Notes: generated by a model from the letters alone, not told the origin. A DNA stretch of 58,593 bases from Steroidobacteraceae bacterium (GCA_027531255.1 JAPZRU010000021.1:1-58593); one strand, 5' to 3'. Shown: positions 7,584 through 17,627, numbered from the stretch's first letter. Numbers and translations are program-made.

Positions 7584-8258
7584 ATGAACGAGCAGTACCT
7601 GTGCAACGTGATCGAGGCCGCGCTGCTGGCGGCGGGCAGGCCGCTCGCCGCGATCGAGCTGCACGAGCTGTTCGACGAGTTCGAGCGCCCGGAGCTCGAG
7701 GCCGTGCGGGGCGCGCTGACGCAGCTGGCGGCGGAGTACGAGGGCCGCGGGATCGAGCTGCGCGAGGTCGCGAGCGGCTGGCGCATCCAGGTGCGCGATT
7801 CCGTGGCCGCGCCGGTGTCGCGCCTGTGGCAGGAACGTCCTGCGAAGTATTCGCGTGCGTTCCTCGAGACACTGGCCCTCATCGCGTACCGCCAGCCGAT
7901 CACGCGCGGCGAGATCGAGGAGATCCGTGGCGTCGCCGTCAACCCGAACATCGTCAAGACGCTGATGGAGCGCGGCTGGGTGCGCGTGGTGGGTCACCGC
8001 GAGGTGCCCGGTCGTCCCGAGGTGCTCGGCACGACGCGCGAGTTCCTCGACTACTTCGGGCTCAGGAGCCTCGACGACCTGCCGACGCTCGCGCAGCTGC
8101 GCGACATCGAGACGCTCGGCGTGCAGCTGGAGTTCGCGGCGACGGCCGCGCCGGCGCCCGAGGCGGCGGACGTGCAGTCGTCGCCGGCTGCCGGGCCCGC
8201 GGAGACGGTGGCTGCGGCTTCGGACTCCGTGGTCGCCGTCCGCGATCCGCGGGACTGA
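7584..8258 (+). CDS. scpB: Segregation and condensation protein B
   Basis: Dimeric winged-helix partner of ScpA in the condensin complex. Diagnostic stretches are VIEAALLAAGRPL near the N-terminus, RPAKYSRAFLETLALIAYRQP and ITRGEIEEIRGV in the second winged helix, and GTTREFLDYFGL. Length is 224 residues, with a low-complexity Ala/Pro-rich tail (about 180-224). ATG at 7584; the rluB-like gene starts 8 bp after its stop. Confidence 0.93.
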   Translation: MNEQYLCNVIEAALLAAGRPLAAIELHELFDEFERPELEAVRGALTQLAAEYEGRGIELREVASGWRIQVRDSVAAPVSRLWQERPAKYSRAFLETLALIAYRQPITRGEIEEIRGVAVNPNIVKTLMERGWVRVVGHREVPGRPEVLGTTREFLDYFGLRSLDDLPTLAQLRDIETLGVQLEFAATAAPAPEAADVQSSPAAGPAETVAAASDSVVAVRDPRD

Positions 8259-8266
8259 GCGCGACG

Positions 8267-9187
8267 ATGAGTGAGCGCCTGCAGAAGGTCCTCGCCGCCG
8301 CCGGCGTCGCGTCGCGGCGCCAGGCGGAGGAGTGGATCCGCGCCGGGCGCGTGACGGTGAACGGTCGGCCGGCGGAGCTTGGCCAGCGCGTCGACGAGGG
8401 CGACACGCTCGCCGTCGACGGTCGCCGCCTGCGCCTCGAGAAGGCCGCGCCCGCGCACCTCGCGCTGATCTACCACCGGCCGGCCGGCGAGGCCCTGCGC
8501 GAAGCCGAGCCGGTGGACGGCGAAGTGCCGAAGACCACCTACGACCGCCTGCCGCCCGCCCGCGGCCGGCGCTGGCTGCCGCTCAGTCCGCTCGCACCCG
8601 CCGACGGTGGGCTCGAGGTGTTCACGACCGACGGCGACCTGCGCGCGGCCGCGAGCCGCCTCGCGCACGAGATCGTCAGCGGCTACTCGGTGCGCGTGCG
8701 CGGCGACGTCACCGAGGAACTGCTCGCCGGCCTGGCGGCGGCGGCGCAGTCCGCCGACGTGCCGTTCACGATCGAGTCCGTCGCCGTCGGCGGCGGCGAG
8801 GGCCGCAATCGCTGGCTCGACTTCGAGACGAGCGGCGCCCGCGGCCGCGATCTCCGCGCGCTGCTGCAGTCGCATGGGCTCGAGGTCAGCCGCCTGATGC
8901 GCACCCGCTTCGGACCGATCGCGCTCGACCCGACGGTGGTGCGCGCGCGGTACCGGGAACTGCCGGAGCCGGAGCGCGACCGGCTGTACGACGCGATGGG
9001 ACTGGCGCGACCGGCGCGCCGGCGGCGCCCGGGGCGCGACGACGAACCGCGTCGCGGTGCGCGCGGTGAGGGACAGCGGCCGCAGCGGGCTACCGGGGGG
9101 CGCCGGGCGGGCGAGCCCCGGGAGCCGGGACCGCGAGCGGCCGCCGGCAAGGCGCCGCCGCGCGGCGGCCCGCGCCGACGCGGCTGA
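8267..9187 (+). CDS. rluB: RluB/RsuA-family pseudouridine synthase-like protein lacking the catalytic Asp
   Basis: A 306-residue protein with an intact N-terminal S4 RNA-binding domain (ERLQKVLAAAGVASRRQAEE, 3-22) and an RluB-type fold: YDRLPP, FTTDGDL, HEI..GYSVRV, EVSRLMRTRFGPI. The family signature GRLD..T.GLL..T.DG supplies the catalytic Asp. Here the aligned stretch reads SPLAPADGGLEVFTTDG, so G-R-L-D has become S-P-L-A and the Asp is Ala. The RNREVRR region is also altered (RGRDLRALL). The C-terminus (about 250-306) is a basic Arg/Gly/Pro tail. It sits at the usual rluB position after scpB. It may have lost catalysis and kept RNA binding. Confidence 0.8.
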   Translation: MSERLQKVLAAAGVASRRQAEEWIRAGRVTVNGRPAELGQRVDEGDTLAVDGRRLRLEKAAPAHLALIYHRPAGEALREAEPVDGEVPKTTYDRLPPARGRRWLPLSPLAPADGGLEVFTTDGDLRAAASRLAHEIVSGYSVRVRGDVTEELLAGLAAAAQSADVPFTIESVAVGGGEGRNRWLDFETSGARGRDLRALLQSHGLEVSRLMRTRFGPIALDPTVVRARYRELPEPERDRLYDAMGLARPARRRRPGRDDEPRRGARGEGQRPQRATGGRRAGEPREPGPRAAAGKAPPRGGPRRRG

Positions 9188-9205
9188 GTTCCGCGCGGCG
9201 CGCCT

Positions 9206-9967
9206 TCAGGACTGGCAGTCGAAGCGCCGGCCGCTGACGCCCGCGCTGTCCGGCCCGAGCAGCCAGAGATAGGTCGGCACCACCTGGTCCGGCGTCGCGA
9301 GACGGGTGTAGTCCTCGGCCGGGTAGGCGAGCGCGCGCATGCTCGTGCGCACCGCGCCCGGATTGACCAGGTTCACGCGCACGTTGCGCTCGTTCTCGAG
9401 TTCGTCGGCGAGGATCTGCGCCAGACCCTCCGTGCCGAACTTCGAGACCGAGTACGCGCCCCAGTAGGCGCGGCCGCGGCTTCCCACGCTGCTAGTGGTG
9501 TACACGACCGAGGCGTCCTGCGACTCCAGCAGCAGCGGCAGGCAGACCTGCGTCAGCGCGAACGCCGCCGTCAGGTTCACGTGCAGCACGCGGCACCACG
9601 TCGGCACGTCGAAGTGCACCAGCGGCGAGCGCGTGCCGAGGATCGAGGCGTTGTGCAGCAGGCCGTCGAGGCGGCCGAACTCGCGCTGCAGCGCGTCCGC
9701 GAGCGCGTCGTAGTCCTGCGCAACCGCCTTCTCGAGATCGAGTGGCAGGAGCGCAGGCTGCGGGCCGCCCGCGGCGACGATCGCGTCGTAGACCTTCTCG
9801 AGCTTGCGCTGGCTGCGCCCGTGCAGTGCGACGGTCGCGCCGTGCGCGGCGAGGGCGAGCGCGACCGCGCGGCCGATGCCGTCGCTCGCACCCGTCACGA
9901 GGATCACCCGCCCGGCGAGACGGTCGCGGGGAGGGGCGTAGCGGCGGGGATCGAAATCGTTCGACAT
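9206..9967 (-). CDS. yciK: YciK family short-chain oxidoreductase
   Basis: A 253-residue SDR with TGASDGIG at 25-32 for NAD(P) binding, LLHNASILG, the catalytic Ser in TSSVGSRGRA and the YSVSK Tyr/Lys pair at about 171-175. Long stretches (WGAY, SKFGTEGLAQ, RVN.VNPG..RT.MRA) match E. coli YciK. The substrate is not established. It is the last gene of the leftward mtaD-ubiG-gph cluster; in Pseudomonas yciK also follows ubiG and mupP. Confidence 0.9.
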   Translation of the reverse strand: MSNDFDPRRYAPPRDRLAGRVILVTGASDGIGRAVALALAAHGATVALHGRSQRKLEKVYDAIVAAGGPQPALLPLDLEKAVAQDYDALADALQREFGRLDGLLHNASILGTRSPLVHFDVPTWCRVLHVNLTAAFALTQVCLPLLLESQDASVVYTTSSVGSRGRAYWGAYSVSKFGTEGLAQILADELENERNVRVNLVNPGAVRTSMRALAYPAEDYTRLATPDQVVPTYLWLLGPDSAGVSGRRFDCQS

Positions 9968-9976
9968 CGGGGTTCC

Positions 9977-10807
9977 TCAGGCGCGCGTGGCGGTGCGCCA
10001 CGCGCGCCACAGCTGGCGGAGCGGGTGCACGGTGCGGCGCGTCGTCACGTCGAAGTGCGCGCGCGCGAGCTCGTCGAGGAGCGCGCGGTGGAGGGCGGCG
10101 AGTATGCGGCCGTGCGTCTGGGCGCGTCTCGCGGTGGCCGGCAGCGCCGCGAGCGCGTCGTCGAGGGATTGGCGGGCCCGTGCGGCGAGCGTGCCCAGCA
10201 CGGGTGCCAGCGCCGCGGGCAGGGGTACGCGGGCGAGCGCTTCGGGCTCGATGCCGACGGCCGAGAGCGCATCGAGCGGCACGCGGGGCACGCCGTCCAC
10301 GGCGTCCTGCCGCAGGTCGGCGATCGCGTCGACGAGGCCGAGCCCGCGTCCGAGATGCGCACCGAAGCCCATCAGCGCGGGTGTCTCCGCGCCGCCCTGC
10401 AGCTGGGCGGCGAGCTGCTGGAGTGCACCGTGCGAGCGGTACAGCAGCGCGTCGAGCTCGGCCGGCGTGCCCGGCGCGAAGCCGGCGAGCCGCAGATCCG
10501 CGGCCGCGAGACGCTCGTGGAGCAGGCCGTAGTCGGCGGCGCGGGGCGCGCACTCGCGCAGCGCACGGGTGATCGGGTGCTCGGGGCGAGCCGCCTGCAG
10601 GCGATCGACTTCACCGCGCCACCACGTCAGCTTGGTGTGGGCGACCGAGTGCTCGACGTGGCGGGCGGTGGCCTGCGCGATCTCGGCGTCGACTGCGTAG
10701 AGCGCGGTCAGGGCCTCGCGCGCGTCCGGCGCCGCGAACAGCAGCGCGTAGGCGCGCGGACTCGCCGGCGGCGCCGCGACCGCCGCGTACTCGGTGGACA
10801 GGCTCAC
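9977..10807 (-). CDS. Squalene/phytoene synthase family protein, probably non-synthase
   Basis: A 276-residue helical protein of the trans-isoprenyl head-to-head synthase fold: SPRAYALLFAAPDAREALTALYAVDAEI near the N-terminus, KLTWWRGEVDRL, and GLGLVDAIADLRQDAVDGV in the second half. The first Asp-rich motif is degenerate (DAEIA) and the second survives only loosely (DAIADLRQD), so squalene or phytoene synthesis is doubtful. It resembles the NDUFAF6-like branch. GTG start at 10807, 3 bp after the gph stop; yciK starts 9 bp downstream. Its place beside ubiG hints at a link with quinone or respiratory assembly, which is inference. Confidence 0.75.
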   Translation of the reverse strand: MSLSTEYAAVAAPPASPRAYALLFAAPDAREALTALYAVDAEIAQATARHVEHSVAHTKLTWWRGEVDRLQAARPEHPITRALRECAPRAADYGLLHERLAAADLRLAGFAPGTPAELDALLYRSHGALQQLAAQLQGGAETPALMGFGAHLGRGLGLVDAIADLRQDAVDGVPRVPLDALSAVGIEPEALARVPLPAALAPVLGTLAARARQSLDDALAALPATARRAQTHGRILAALHRALLDELARAHFDVTTRRTVHPLRQLWRAWRTATRA

Positions 10808-10810
10808 GGC

Positions 10811-11485
10811 TCAGTCTCCGCCCAGCTCCAGCCAGTCCAGCAACTCGGCCGGCCGCGCGATCACGCCGTCGGGCCGCCACCCGCGCGGATCCTCGTGCTC
10901 GGCGAGGTAGCCGAAGCCTGCGGCCAGGGTGCGCATGCCGGCGGCGCGACCGGCCTGGATGTCGCGTTCCGCGTCGCCGACGTAGAGGAAGTCCGTCGGC
11001 GGGCGGCCGACGAGGTCGGCGGCGTGCAGCAACGGGAGCGGGTGCGGTTTGCGTTCGGCGACGGTGTCGCCGGAGACGATGCAGGCAGCACGGGCGCGCA
11101 GGCCGATGCGCTCCATCAGCGGGTCCGTGAGCCACCCCGGCTTGTTGGTGACGACTCCCCACGGCACGCCGCGCGACTCGAGTCGCCCGAGCACGTCGTC
11201 GAAGCCGTTCATCACGCAGGTGCCGTCGAGCAGGTTCGCGGCGTAGAGCTCGAGGAAGCGCACGCGCAGTCGCTCGGCAGCGTCGGCGTCCGCGGCCGGG
11301 AAGCCGAGTTTCACGAGCGCCGTCGCGCCGTGCGACACGTGCGGCCGCACCGTCGTGAACGGCAGCGGCTCGAGCCGCGCCTCGGCGCGCAGCGCGTTCA
11401 GCGCACCCGCCATGTCGGGGGCGGTATCGAGCAGGGTGCCGTCGAGGTCGAGCAGCAGGGCCGCCGAGCGATCGACCGGACTCAC
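10811..11485 (-). CDS. gph: HAD phosphatase, Gph/MupP type
   Basis: A 224-residue HAD-superfamily phosphatase: DLDGTLLDT (nucleophile and acid Asp), VTNKPG (motif II), Lys of AERKPHPLPLL (motif III) and YVGDAERDIQAG (motif IV). The sequence would be called phosphoglycolate phosphatase. However, in Pseudomonas the HAD gene between ubiG and yciK is mupP, which dephosphorylates N-acetylmuramate 6-phosphate in cell-wall recycling, so that substrate is equally likely here. GTG start at 11485 overlaps the ubiG stop (GTGA). Confidence 0.88.
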   Translation of the reverse strand: MSPVDRSAALLLDLDGTLLDTAPDMAGALNALRAEARLEPLPFTTVRPHVSHGATALVKLGFPAADADAAERLRVRFLELYAANLLDGTCVMNGFDDVLGRLESRGVPWGVVTNKPGWLTDPLMERIGLRARAACIVSGDTVAERKPHPLPLLHAADLVGRPPTDFLYVGDAERDIQAGRAAGMRTLAAGFGYLAEHEDPRGWRPDGVIARPAELLDWLELGGD

Positions 11486-12225
11486 GCGGACTCCGCAGGG
11501 CGCACGAAGTGGGCGAGATAGTTGACGTCGGTGTCGCGGCTCGGCCGGAACTGGCGGCTCAGCGGATCGAGCACGATGCCCGTGAAGTCCTGGACGCGCA
11601 GGCCGGCCGCGCGGGCGCCGCGCGCGAGTTCCGCCGGCCGGATGAAGCGTTCGTACTCGTGCGTGCCGCGCGGCAGCCAGCGCAGGACGTATTCCGCTCC
11701 GACGATGGCCAGCAGCCAGGCCTTGGCGTTGCGATTGATCGTCGACACGAACACGTGGCCGCCGGGCTTCACGAGCGTGGCGAGGGCGCGGAGCACGCTG
11801 GCGGGGTCCGGCACGTGCTCGAGCATCTCCATGCAGGTGACGACGTCGAACGCGGCCGGCATCTCGGCGGCGAGGTCTTCGGCCGTGAGGCGCCGGTAGT
11901 CCACGGCAACGCCCTGCTCCAGCGCGTGCAGCTCGGCAACCTCGAGCGCGGCGGGCGCGAGGTCGATACCGAGCACCCGCGCGCCTTCGCGCGCCAGCGC
12001 CTCGCTGAGGATGCCGCCGCCGCAGCCGACGTCGAGCACGTGGCGCCCGGCGAGCGGCGCGCGCTCGGCCACGTAGCGGAGTCGCAGCGGATTGAGGCGG
12101 TGCAGCGGCCCGAACTCGCCCTGCGGATCCCACCAGCGCTGGGCGAGCGCATCGAACTTGGCGGTCTCGGCCGGATCGACGTTGGGGGAGACGTGGGTCT
12201 GGGTGGCGGGAAGCATGGGGGTCAT
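11482..12225 (-). CDS. ubiG: Ubiquinone biosynthesis O-methyltransferase UbiG
   Basis: A 247-residue SAM-dependent methyltransferase for both O-methylation steps of ubiquinone synthesis. Marks are FDALAQRWWDPQGEFGPLHR near the N-terminus, the SAM motif LDVGCGGGILSE, LGIDLAP, TCMEMLEHVPDP, and the UbiG insertion STINRNAKAWLLAIVGAEY with RWLPRGTHEYERFI. ATG at 12225 overlaps the mtaD stop (ATGA); a second ATG at 12216 is possible. The stop overlaps the gph start. Confidence 0.95.
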   Translation of the reverse strand: MTPMLPATQTHVSPNVDPAETAKFDALAQRWWDPQGEFGPLHRLNPLRLRYVAERAPLAGRHVLDVGCGGGILSEALAREGARVLGIDLAPAALEVAELHALEQGVAVDYRRLTAEDLAAEMPAAFDVVTCMEMLEHVPDPASVLRALATLVKPGGHVFVSTINRNAKAWLLAIVGAEYVLRWLPRGTHEYERFIRPAELARGARAAGLRVQDFTGIVLDPLSRQFRPSRDTDVNYLAHFVRPAESA

Positions 12226-13556
12226 TCTCGCGTGGGCCCGGTGTGATCGGCCAGCATTCGGGTGCGCCAGCCCGTGGCGCGGGTGACGACGTCGGCAGCA
12301 TCGAGGCGGGCCAGGCGCCCACCGCTCAGTGCGCGGCGGCCGGCCACCCAGACATCGGTGACGAAGTCGCGCCCGCCGGAGCCGACCAGCGCCGCGACGG
12401 GGTCGGCGACCGGCACCGCGGGCAGGCGACCGAGGTCGAAGCAGGTGACGTCGGCCCACTTGCCGGGCGTGAGCGAGCCCGTGCGGTCCGCAATGCCGAG
12501 CGCCTCGGCGCCGGCGAGCGTAGCCATGCGCAGCGCGAGACCCGGGGCGACCGCCGAGGCGTCGCCCGACGTGCCGGCGGCCAGCAGGCTAGCGAGGCGC
12601 ATCTCGCGCACGAGATCGAGATCGTTGGCGCTCGCCGCGCCGTCCGAGCCGAGCGCGACGTTCACGCCGGCCGCCAGCAGTGCTGGCACCGGCGCGACGC
12701 CGCTGCCGAGCTTCAGGTTCGCGGTCGGGCAGTGCACGACATGCAGGCCGGTGCGCGCCGCGAGTTCGATGTCCTCGGCGCCGAAACGAACCGCGTGCAC
12801 GGCGACGAGCGACGGGCTCGCGAGCCCGAGCCGGGCGAGGCGGGCGACCGGGGTCGCCCCGTGGCGGCGCCGGCAGGCGTCGATTTCGCCCGCCGTCTCG
12901 TGCAGGTGCATCACCAGCGGGGAGTCGAGCTGGTCCACCAGCACCCGCAGCCGTTCGAGGGTGGCGTCCTCGAGGCCGGTCGCACCGTGCGCGACGAACG
13001 ACGTCGATACCAGCGGGTGGTCCCGGAAAGCGTCGTGGAGGTCGAGGCTCTTCGCGAAGTACTCGTCCACGTGGCCTGCCCACGCAGTCGGGCTCTCCGC
13101 GATCACGAGTCCGGCCACGCAGCGCATCCCGGCCTCGACGGCGCGCTCCGCCGCGACTTCCGGGAAGGCATACATGTCGCCGAAGCAGGTGATGCCGGCG
13201 GCGAGCATCTCGGCGATCGCGAGATCGGTGCCGTCGCGGACGAACTCGGTGCCCACCCAGCGACGCTCGAGGGGCCAGATGCCCTGCTTCAGCCAGGCCT
13301 CCAGCGGCAGCCCGTCCGCGAGGCCGCGCAACAGCGTCATCGCGGCGTGCGTATGGGCGTTAACGAGCCCTGGCGTGCACAGGTGGTGGGGACGGTCCAC
13401 GCGCTCTAGCGGCGCATACCGGGCCTGCGCCTCCGCGCGTGGCAGGACCGCGACGATGCGGCCGCCGCGGATCGCGAGGGCGTGGTCGGCCAGCACCGCG
13501 TCTGGATCGACGGTGGCGATCCAGCGGGCGCAGACGAGCGTGTCGACGGTCTCCAA
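12222..13556 (-). CDS. mtaD: 5-methylthioadenosine/S-adenosylhomocysteine deaminase (TRZ/ATZ family)
   Basis: An amidohydrolase-superfamily deaminase of 444 residues from TTG 13556 (GGAG about 10 bases upstream). Metal and active-site motifs: PGLVNAHTHAAMTLLRG, HLHETAGEI, VAVHAVRF, and ALGSDGAASANDLDLVREM. It should deaminate methylthioadenosine or SAH, recycling products of SAM-dependent reactions such as that of the adjacent UbiG. It is the first gene of the leftward mtaD-ubiG-gph-SQS-yciK operon and is divergent from gyrA. Confidence 0.9.
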   Translation of the reverse strand: METVDTLVCARWIATVDPDAVLADHALAIRGGRIVAVLPRAEAQARYAPLERVDRPHHLCTPGLVNAHTHAAMTLLRGLADGLPLEAWLKQGIWPLERRWVGTEFVRDGTDLAIAEMLAAGITCFGDMYAFPEVAAERAVEAGMRCVAGLVIAESPTAWAGHVDEYFAKSLDLHDAFRDHPLVSTSFVAHGATGLEDATLERLRVLVDQLDSPLVMHLHETAGEIDACRRRHGATPVARLARLGLASPSLVAVHAVRFGAEDIELAARTGLHVVHCPTANLKLGSGVAPVPALLAAGVNVALGSDGAASANDLDLVREMRLASLLAAGTSGDASAVAPGLALRMATLAGAEALGIADRTGSLTPGKWADVTCFDLGRLPAVPVADPVAALVGSGGRDFVTDVWVAGRRALSGGRLARLDAADVVTRATGWRTRMLADHTGPTRE

Positions 13557-13580
13557 GGGGCAGGCTCCTCCGGCTGTGCG

Positions 13581-13586
13581 AGTATA
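13581..13586 (-). promoter_or_regulatory. Candidate -10 element for mtaD operon
   Basis: On the minus strand TATACT lies 25-30 bp before the TTG start of mtaD, in the 128-bp divergent gap with gyrA. The hexamer 17 bp further upstream is GGGATT, a poor -35. Confidence 0.35.
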
Positions 13587-13684
13587 GCGGCGGACCCGCG
13601 CCAAATCCCTGAAAATACGGCGGAAGCCGACCGATTAGTGATAACATTTCAGGCTTTGGTGCCGCCCGGATCCAGCTGCTCCCG

Positions 13685-16423
13685 ATGGCCGAAATCGCCC
13701 GCGAAATCCTGCACGTAAACCTCGAGGACGAGATGCGCCAGTCGTACCTCGATTACGCGATGAGCGTGATCGTGGGACGCGCGCTGCCGGACGTCCGCGA
13801 CGGCCTGAAGCCGGTCCATCGCCGCGTGCTCTACGCGATGCACGAGCTCGGCAACGACTGGAACAAGCCCTACAAGAAGTCCGCCCGCATCGTCGGCGAC
13901 GTCATCGGCAAGTACCACCCGCACGGCGACTCCGCGGTGTACGACACGATGGTCCGGATGGCGCAGCCGTTCTCGATGCGCTACATGCTGATCGACGGCC
14001 AGGGCAATTTCGGCTCGGTCGACGGCGACGCGCCGGCGGCGATGCGCTATACGGAAGTGCGCATGTCGCGCCTCGCGCACGAGCTGCTGGCCGACATCGA
14101 CAAGGAAACCGTCGATTTCGTCCCGAACTACGACGAATCGGAGCGCGAGCCGGCGGTGTTGCCGACCCGCGTGCCGAACCTGCTGGTCAACGGCTCGGCC
14201 GGCATCGCCGTAGGCATGGCGACCAATATCCCGCCGCACAACCTCGGCGAGATCGTCGACGCCTGCGTAGCGCTCATCGACGACCCCGAAGTCTCGCTCG
14301 CGCAGCTCATGCAGATCGTGCCGGGCCCGGACTTCCCGACCGCCGGCATCATCAACGGCGCCGCCGAGATCGTCAGTGCGTACAAGACCGGCCGCGGCCG
14401 CATCTACGTGCGCGCGCGCACGCAGATCGAGGACCTCGACAAGGGCCGTCAGGCGATCGTCGTCACGGAGCTGCCGTACCAGGTCAACAAGGCGCGCCTC
14501 CTCGAGCGCATCGCCGACCTCGTGCGGGAGAAGGTCATCGAGGGCATCTCGCCGGACGGCCTGCGCGACGAGTCGGACAAGGACGGCCTGCGCGTCGTCA
14601 TCGAGCTCAAGCGCGGCGAAGTGCCGGACGTCGTGCTGAACAACCTCTACAAGCACACGCCGCTCGAGACCGTGTTCGGCATCAACATGGTCGCGCTGGT
14701 CGACGGCCAGCCGAAGCTGCTCGGACTGCGCGAGATGCTGGACGCGTTCCTCCGGCACCGCCGCGAGGTCGTCACCCGCCGCACGATCTACGAGCTGCGC
14801 AAGGCGCGCGAGCGCGCCCACATTCTCGAGGGCCAGGCGGTCGCGCTCGCGAACATCGACGAGGTCATCGCGGTCATCAAGGCCTCGCCGACGCCCGCGG
14901 AAGCCAAGGTCGCGCTGATGTCGCGCACGTGGACCGGCGGCGCGGTGCCGGAGATGCTGGCGCGCGCCGGCGAGGTCTCGCCGCGGCCCGAGGGTCTCGC
15001 ACCCGAGTTCGGCCTGCTCGACGACGCCGGGCGGCCGGTGTACGGCGCGGACGCGACGCGCGGGGTCCGCTACCGCCTGTCCGACACGCAGGCGCAGGCG
15101 ATCCTCGAGCTGCGGCTGAACCGGCTCACCGGCCTCGAGCGCGACAAGATCGTCGCCGAGTACGCCGAGATCCTCGACCGTATCCGCGACCTCGGCGACA
15201 TCCTGGCGCGCCCCGCGCGCCTGATGCAGGTGATCCGCGAGGAACTGCTGGCCGTGCGCGCGCAGTTCGCCGACGCGCGCCGCACCGAGATCGTCGTCGA
15301 CCACTCCGACCTGACGATCGAGGACCTGATCGAGGACCAGCCGGTCGTCGTCACGCTGTCGCGCGATGGCTACGCCAAGGCGCAGCCTATCACCGAGTAC
15401 CGCCGCCAGAACCGCGGCGGGCGCGGCCGCGCCGCCACGGCGATGAAGGACGAGGACCTGATCGACCGACTGTTCGTCGCGCAGACGCACGACACGCTGC
15501 TGTGCTTCTCGAACCGCGGGCGCGTGTACTGGCTCAAGGTCTACCAGCTGCCGCTCGCCGGCCGCGGCAGCCGCGGCAAGCCGATCGTGAACCTGCTGCC
15601 GCTCGAGGACGGCGAGCGCATCAACGCGTGGCTCCCGATCCGCGACTACCCCGAAGACCGCTTCGTGTTCATGGCGACGAGCCAGGGCACCGTCAAGAAG
15701 ACGCCGCTCGAGGCGTTCTCGCGCCCGCGCACCTCCGGCATCATCGCGGTCACGCTGGACGAAGGCGATCGCCTCGTCGGGGTCGACATCACCGACGGCA
15801 ACCACGAGGTCGTGCTCTGCACGAACGGCGGCAAGGCCATCCGCTTCCACGAATCCGAGGTCCGGCCGATGGGCCGCGAAGCCGCGGGCGTGCGCGGCAT
15901 CGCGCTCGGCGAGGGCCACGAAGTCAATTCGCTGATCGTGCTGCGCGAGGGGCGCATCCTGACGGCCTCCGAGAACGGCTACGGCAAGCTCACCGAGGTC
16001 GAGGAGTTCCCGGTGCACGGCCGCGGCGGGCAGGGCGTCATCGCGCTGCAGCTGTCGGAGCGCAACGGCCGCATGGTCGCGGCGCTGCAGGTGCTGCCGA
16101 CCGACGACTTCATGCTGATCAGCCAGGGCGGCACGCTGGTGCGCACCGCCGTCGCCCAGGTATCCGTGCTCGGCCGCAACACGCAGGGCGTGCGCCTGAT
16201 GCGGCTGGAAGAGGGCGACCGGCTCGTCGCACTGGCGCGGGTCGAGCACATCAACGGCGAGCCCGGCGACGACGAGGAGGCCGACACCGGCACCCTCGAC
16301 GGCGTGTCCGTCGAGGGCGCGTCGGTCGAAGCGGGCGCGGCCGAAGCCGCCGCGGCGAGCGATGCCGCCACCGCGCAGTCGGCAGGCGACGGCGAGACGG
16401 GTACGCGCGATCCGGTGGCCTGA
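13685..16423 (+). CDS. gyrA: DNA gyrase subunit A
   Basis: Topoisomerase II breakage-rejoining subunit, 912 residues. It aligns without gaps to E. coli GyrA at the N-terminus, so numbering is shared: catalytic Tyr122 in AMRYTE, and the quinolone pocket [11 protein letters not shown] with wild-type Ser83 and Asp87. The C-terminal wrapping domain has the GyrA-box variant QNRGGRGRA and six-blade repeats (for example [20 protein letters not shown]). The last 50 residues are an acidic, Ala-rich tail. It is longer than E. coli (875), mainly through loops and the tail. serC follows 111 bp downstream. Confidence 0.98.
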   Translation: MAEIAREILHVNLEDEMRQSYLDYAMSVIVGRALPDVRDGLKPVHRRVLYAMHELGNDWNKPYKKSARIVGDVIGKYHPHGDSAVYDTMVRMAQPFSMRYMLIDGQGNFGSVDGDAPAAMRYTEVRMSRLAHELLADIDKETVDFVPNYDESEREPAVLPTRVPNLLVNGSAGIAVGMATNIPPHNLGEIVDACVALIDDPEVSLAQLMQIVPGPDFPTAGIINGAAEIVSAYKTGRGRIYVRARTQIEDLDKGRQAIVVTELPYQVNKARLLERIADLVREKVIEGISPDGLRDESDKDGLRVVIELKRGEVPDVVLNNLYKHTPLETVFGINMVALVDGQPKLLGLREMLDAFLRHRREVVTRRTIYELRKARERAHILEGQAVALANIDEVIAVIKASPTPAEAKVALMSRTWTGGAVPEMLARAGEVSPRPEGLAPEFGLLDDAGRPVYGADATRGVRYRLSDTQAQAILELRLNRLTGLERDKIVAEYAEILDRIRDLGDILARPARLMQVIREELLAVRAQFADARRTEIVVDHSDLTIEDLIEDQPVVVTLSRDGYAKAQPITEYRRQNRGGRGRAATAMKDEDLIDRLFVAQTHDTLLCFSNRGRVYWLKVYQLPLAGRGSRGKPIVNLLPLEDGERINAWLPIRDYPEDRFVFMATSQGTVKKTPLEAFSRPRTSGIIAVTLDEGDRLVGVDITDGNHEVVLCTNGGKAIRFHESEVRPMGREAAGVRGIALGEGHEVNSLIVLREGRILTASENGYGKLTEVEEFPVHGRGGQGVIALQLSERNGRMVAALQVLPTDDFMLISQGGTLVRTAVAQVSVLGRNTQGVRLMRLEEGDRLVALARVEHINGEPGDDEEADTGTLDGVSVEGASVEAGAAEAAAASDAATAQSAGDGETGTRDPVA

Positions 16424-16534
16424 GCGCCGTCGGTCGCGGCACGTGCCGCTGCGCCTTGCGGCACTGCAAATGACGCAGCCGAGCCGGTAACATCCCGCGC
16501 TCGGCCGCCACGGCCGTGCGTCCTCGGAGTCCGC

Positions 16535-17617
16535 ATGCGCGTCTACAATTTCGCGGCCGGTCCGGCCATGCTCCCGCTCGAGGTCCTCGAGCAGGCGCGC
16601 GAGGAACTCACGGACTGGCGCTCCGGCGGCATGTCGATCATGGAGATCAGCCATCGGAGCAAGGCCTTCGTCGGCGTCGCGCAGCAGGCCGAGCAGGACC
16701 TCCGCGACCTCCTCGGCGTGCCGGCGAACTACAGGGTTCTGTTCCTGCAGGGCGGCGCCACCGGCCAGTTCTCCGCGGTGCCGCTGAACCTCGCCGGCCC
16801 GCAGGCGCACGTCGACTACGTGAACACCGGTGCGTGGTCCAAGAAGGCGATCGCCGAGGCCAGGAAGTACACCCCGAACGTGCACGTCGTCGCCGACGGC
16901 AAGGACTCCGAGTACTTCGCGATTCCCCCGGAAACGGGCTGGAAGCGCACCCCCGGCGCGGCCTACCTGCACTACACCCCGAACGAGACGATCGCCGGCG
17001 TCGAGTTCCACTGGATTCCGCAGGCGGGCGACGTGCCGCTGGTCGCGGACATGTCGTCCACGATCCTGTCGCGTCCGCTCGACGTGTCGCGGTTCGGCGT
17101 GATCTACGCGGGCGCGCAGAAGAACATCGGACCGTCGGGGCTCACGCTGGTGATCGTCCGCGACGACCTGCTCGGCCGCGCGCAGCCGGACACCCCGACC
17201 GTGTTCGACTGGGCCGCGATGGCGGCGGACGGCTCGATGCTGAATACCCCGCCGACGTTCGGCTGGTACCTCGCCGGGCTCGTGTTCCAGTGGCTGAAGC
17301 GCCAGGGCGGGCTCGCCGCGATGGGCGAGCGCAACCGTGCCAAGGCGGAGCGCCTGTACGGCTACATCGACGGGTCCGGCTTCTACTCGAACCCGATCGA
17401 CAGGGCCTGCCGGTCGTGGATGAACGTGCCGTTCCGGCTGCCGAACGCCGAACTCGAGAAGCCGTTCGCGCAGGAGGCCGCGAAGGCGGGGCTGACGAAC
17501 CTCGAAGGGCACCGCTCGGTCGGCGGCATGCGCGCGAGCATCTACAACGCGATGCCGATCGAGGGCATCGACGCGCTGGTCGCGTTCATGAAGGACTTCG
17601 CCGCGCGTCACGGCTGA
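16535..17617 (+). CDS. serC: Phosphoserine aminotransferase
   Basis: PLP enzyme converting 3-phosphohydroxypyruvate to phosphoserine (also used in pyridoxal phosphate synthesis in some bacteria), 360 residues. [41 protein letters not shown] and [11 protein letters not shown] with the PLP Lys at 196 are diagnostic; the C-terminus has [19 protein letters not shown]. It follows gyrA as in Pseudomonas and is 10 bp upstream of serA, the enzyme of the preceding step. Confidence 0.97.
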   Translation: MRVYNFAAGPAMLPLEVLEQAREELTDWRSGGMSIMEISHRSKAFVGVAQQAEQDLRDLLGVPANYRVLFLQGGATGQFSAVPLNLAGPQAHVDYVNTGAWSKKAIAEARKYTPNVHVVADGKDSEYFAIPPETGWKRTPGAAYLHYTPNETIAGVEFHWIPQAGDVPLVADMSSTILSRPLDVSRFGVIYAGAQKNIGPSGLTLVIVRDDLLGRAQPDTPTVFDWAAMAADGSMLNTPPTFGWYLAGLVFQWLKRQGGLAAMGERNRAKAERLYGYIDGSGFYSNPIDRACRSWMNVPFRLPNAELEKPFAQEAAKAGLTNLEGHRSVGGMRASIYNAMPIEGIDALVAFMKDFAARHG

Positions 17618-17627
17618 GCACGAACCC

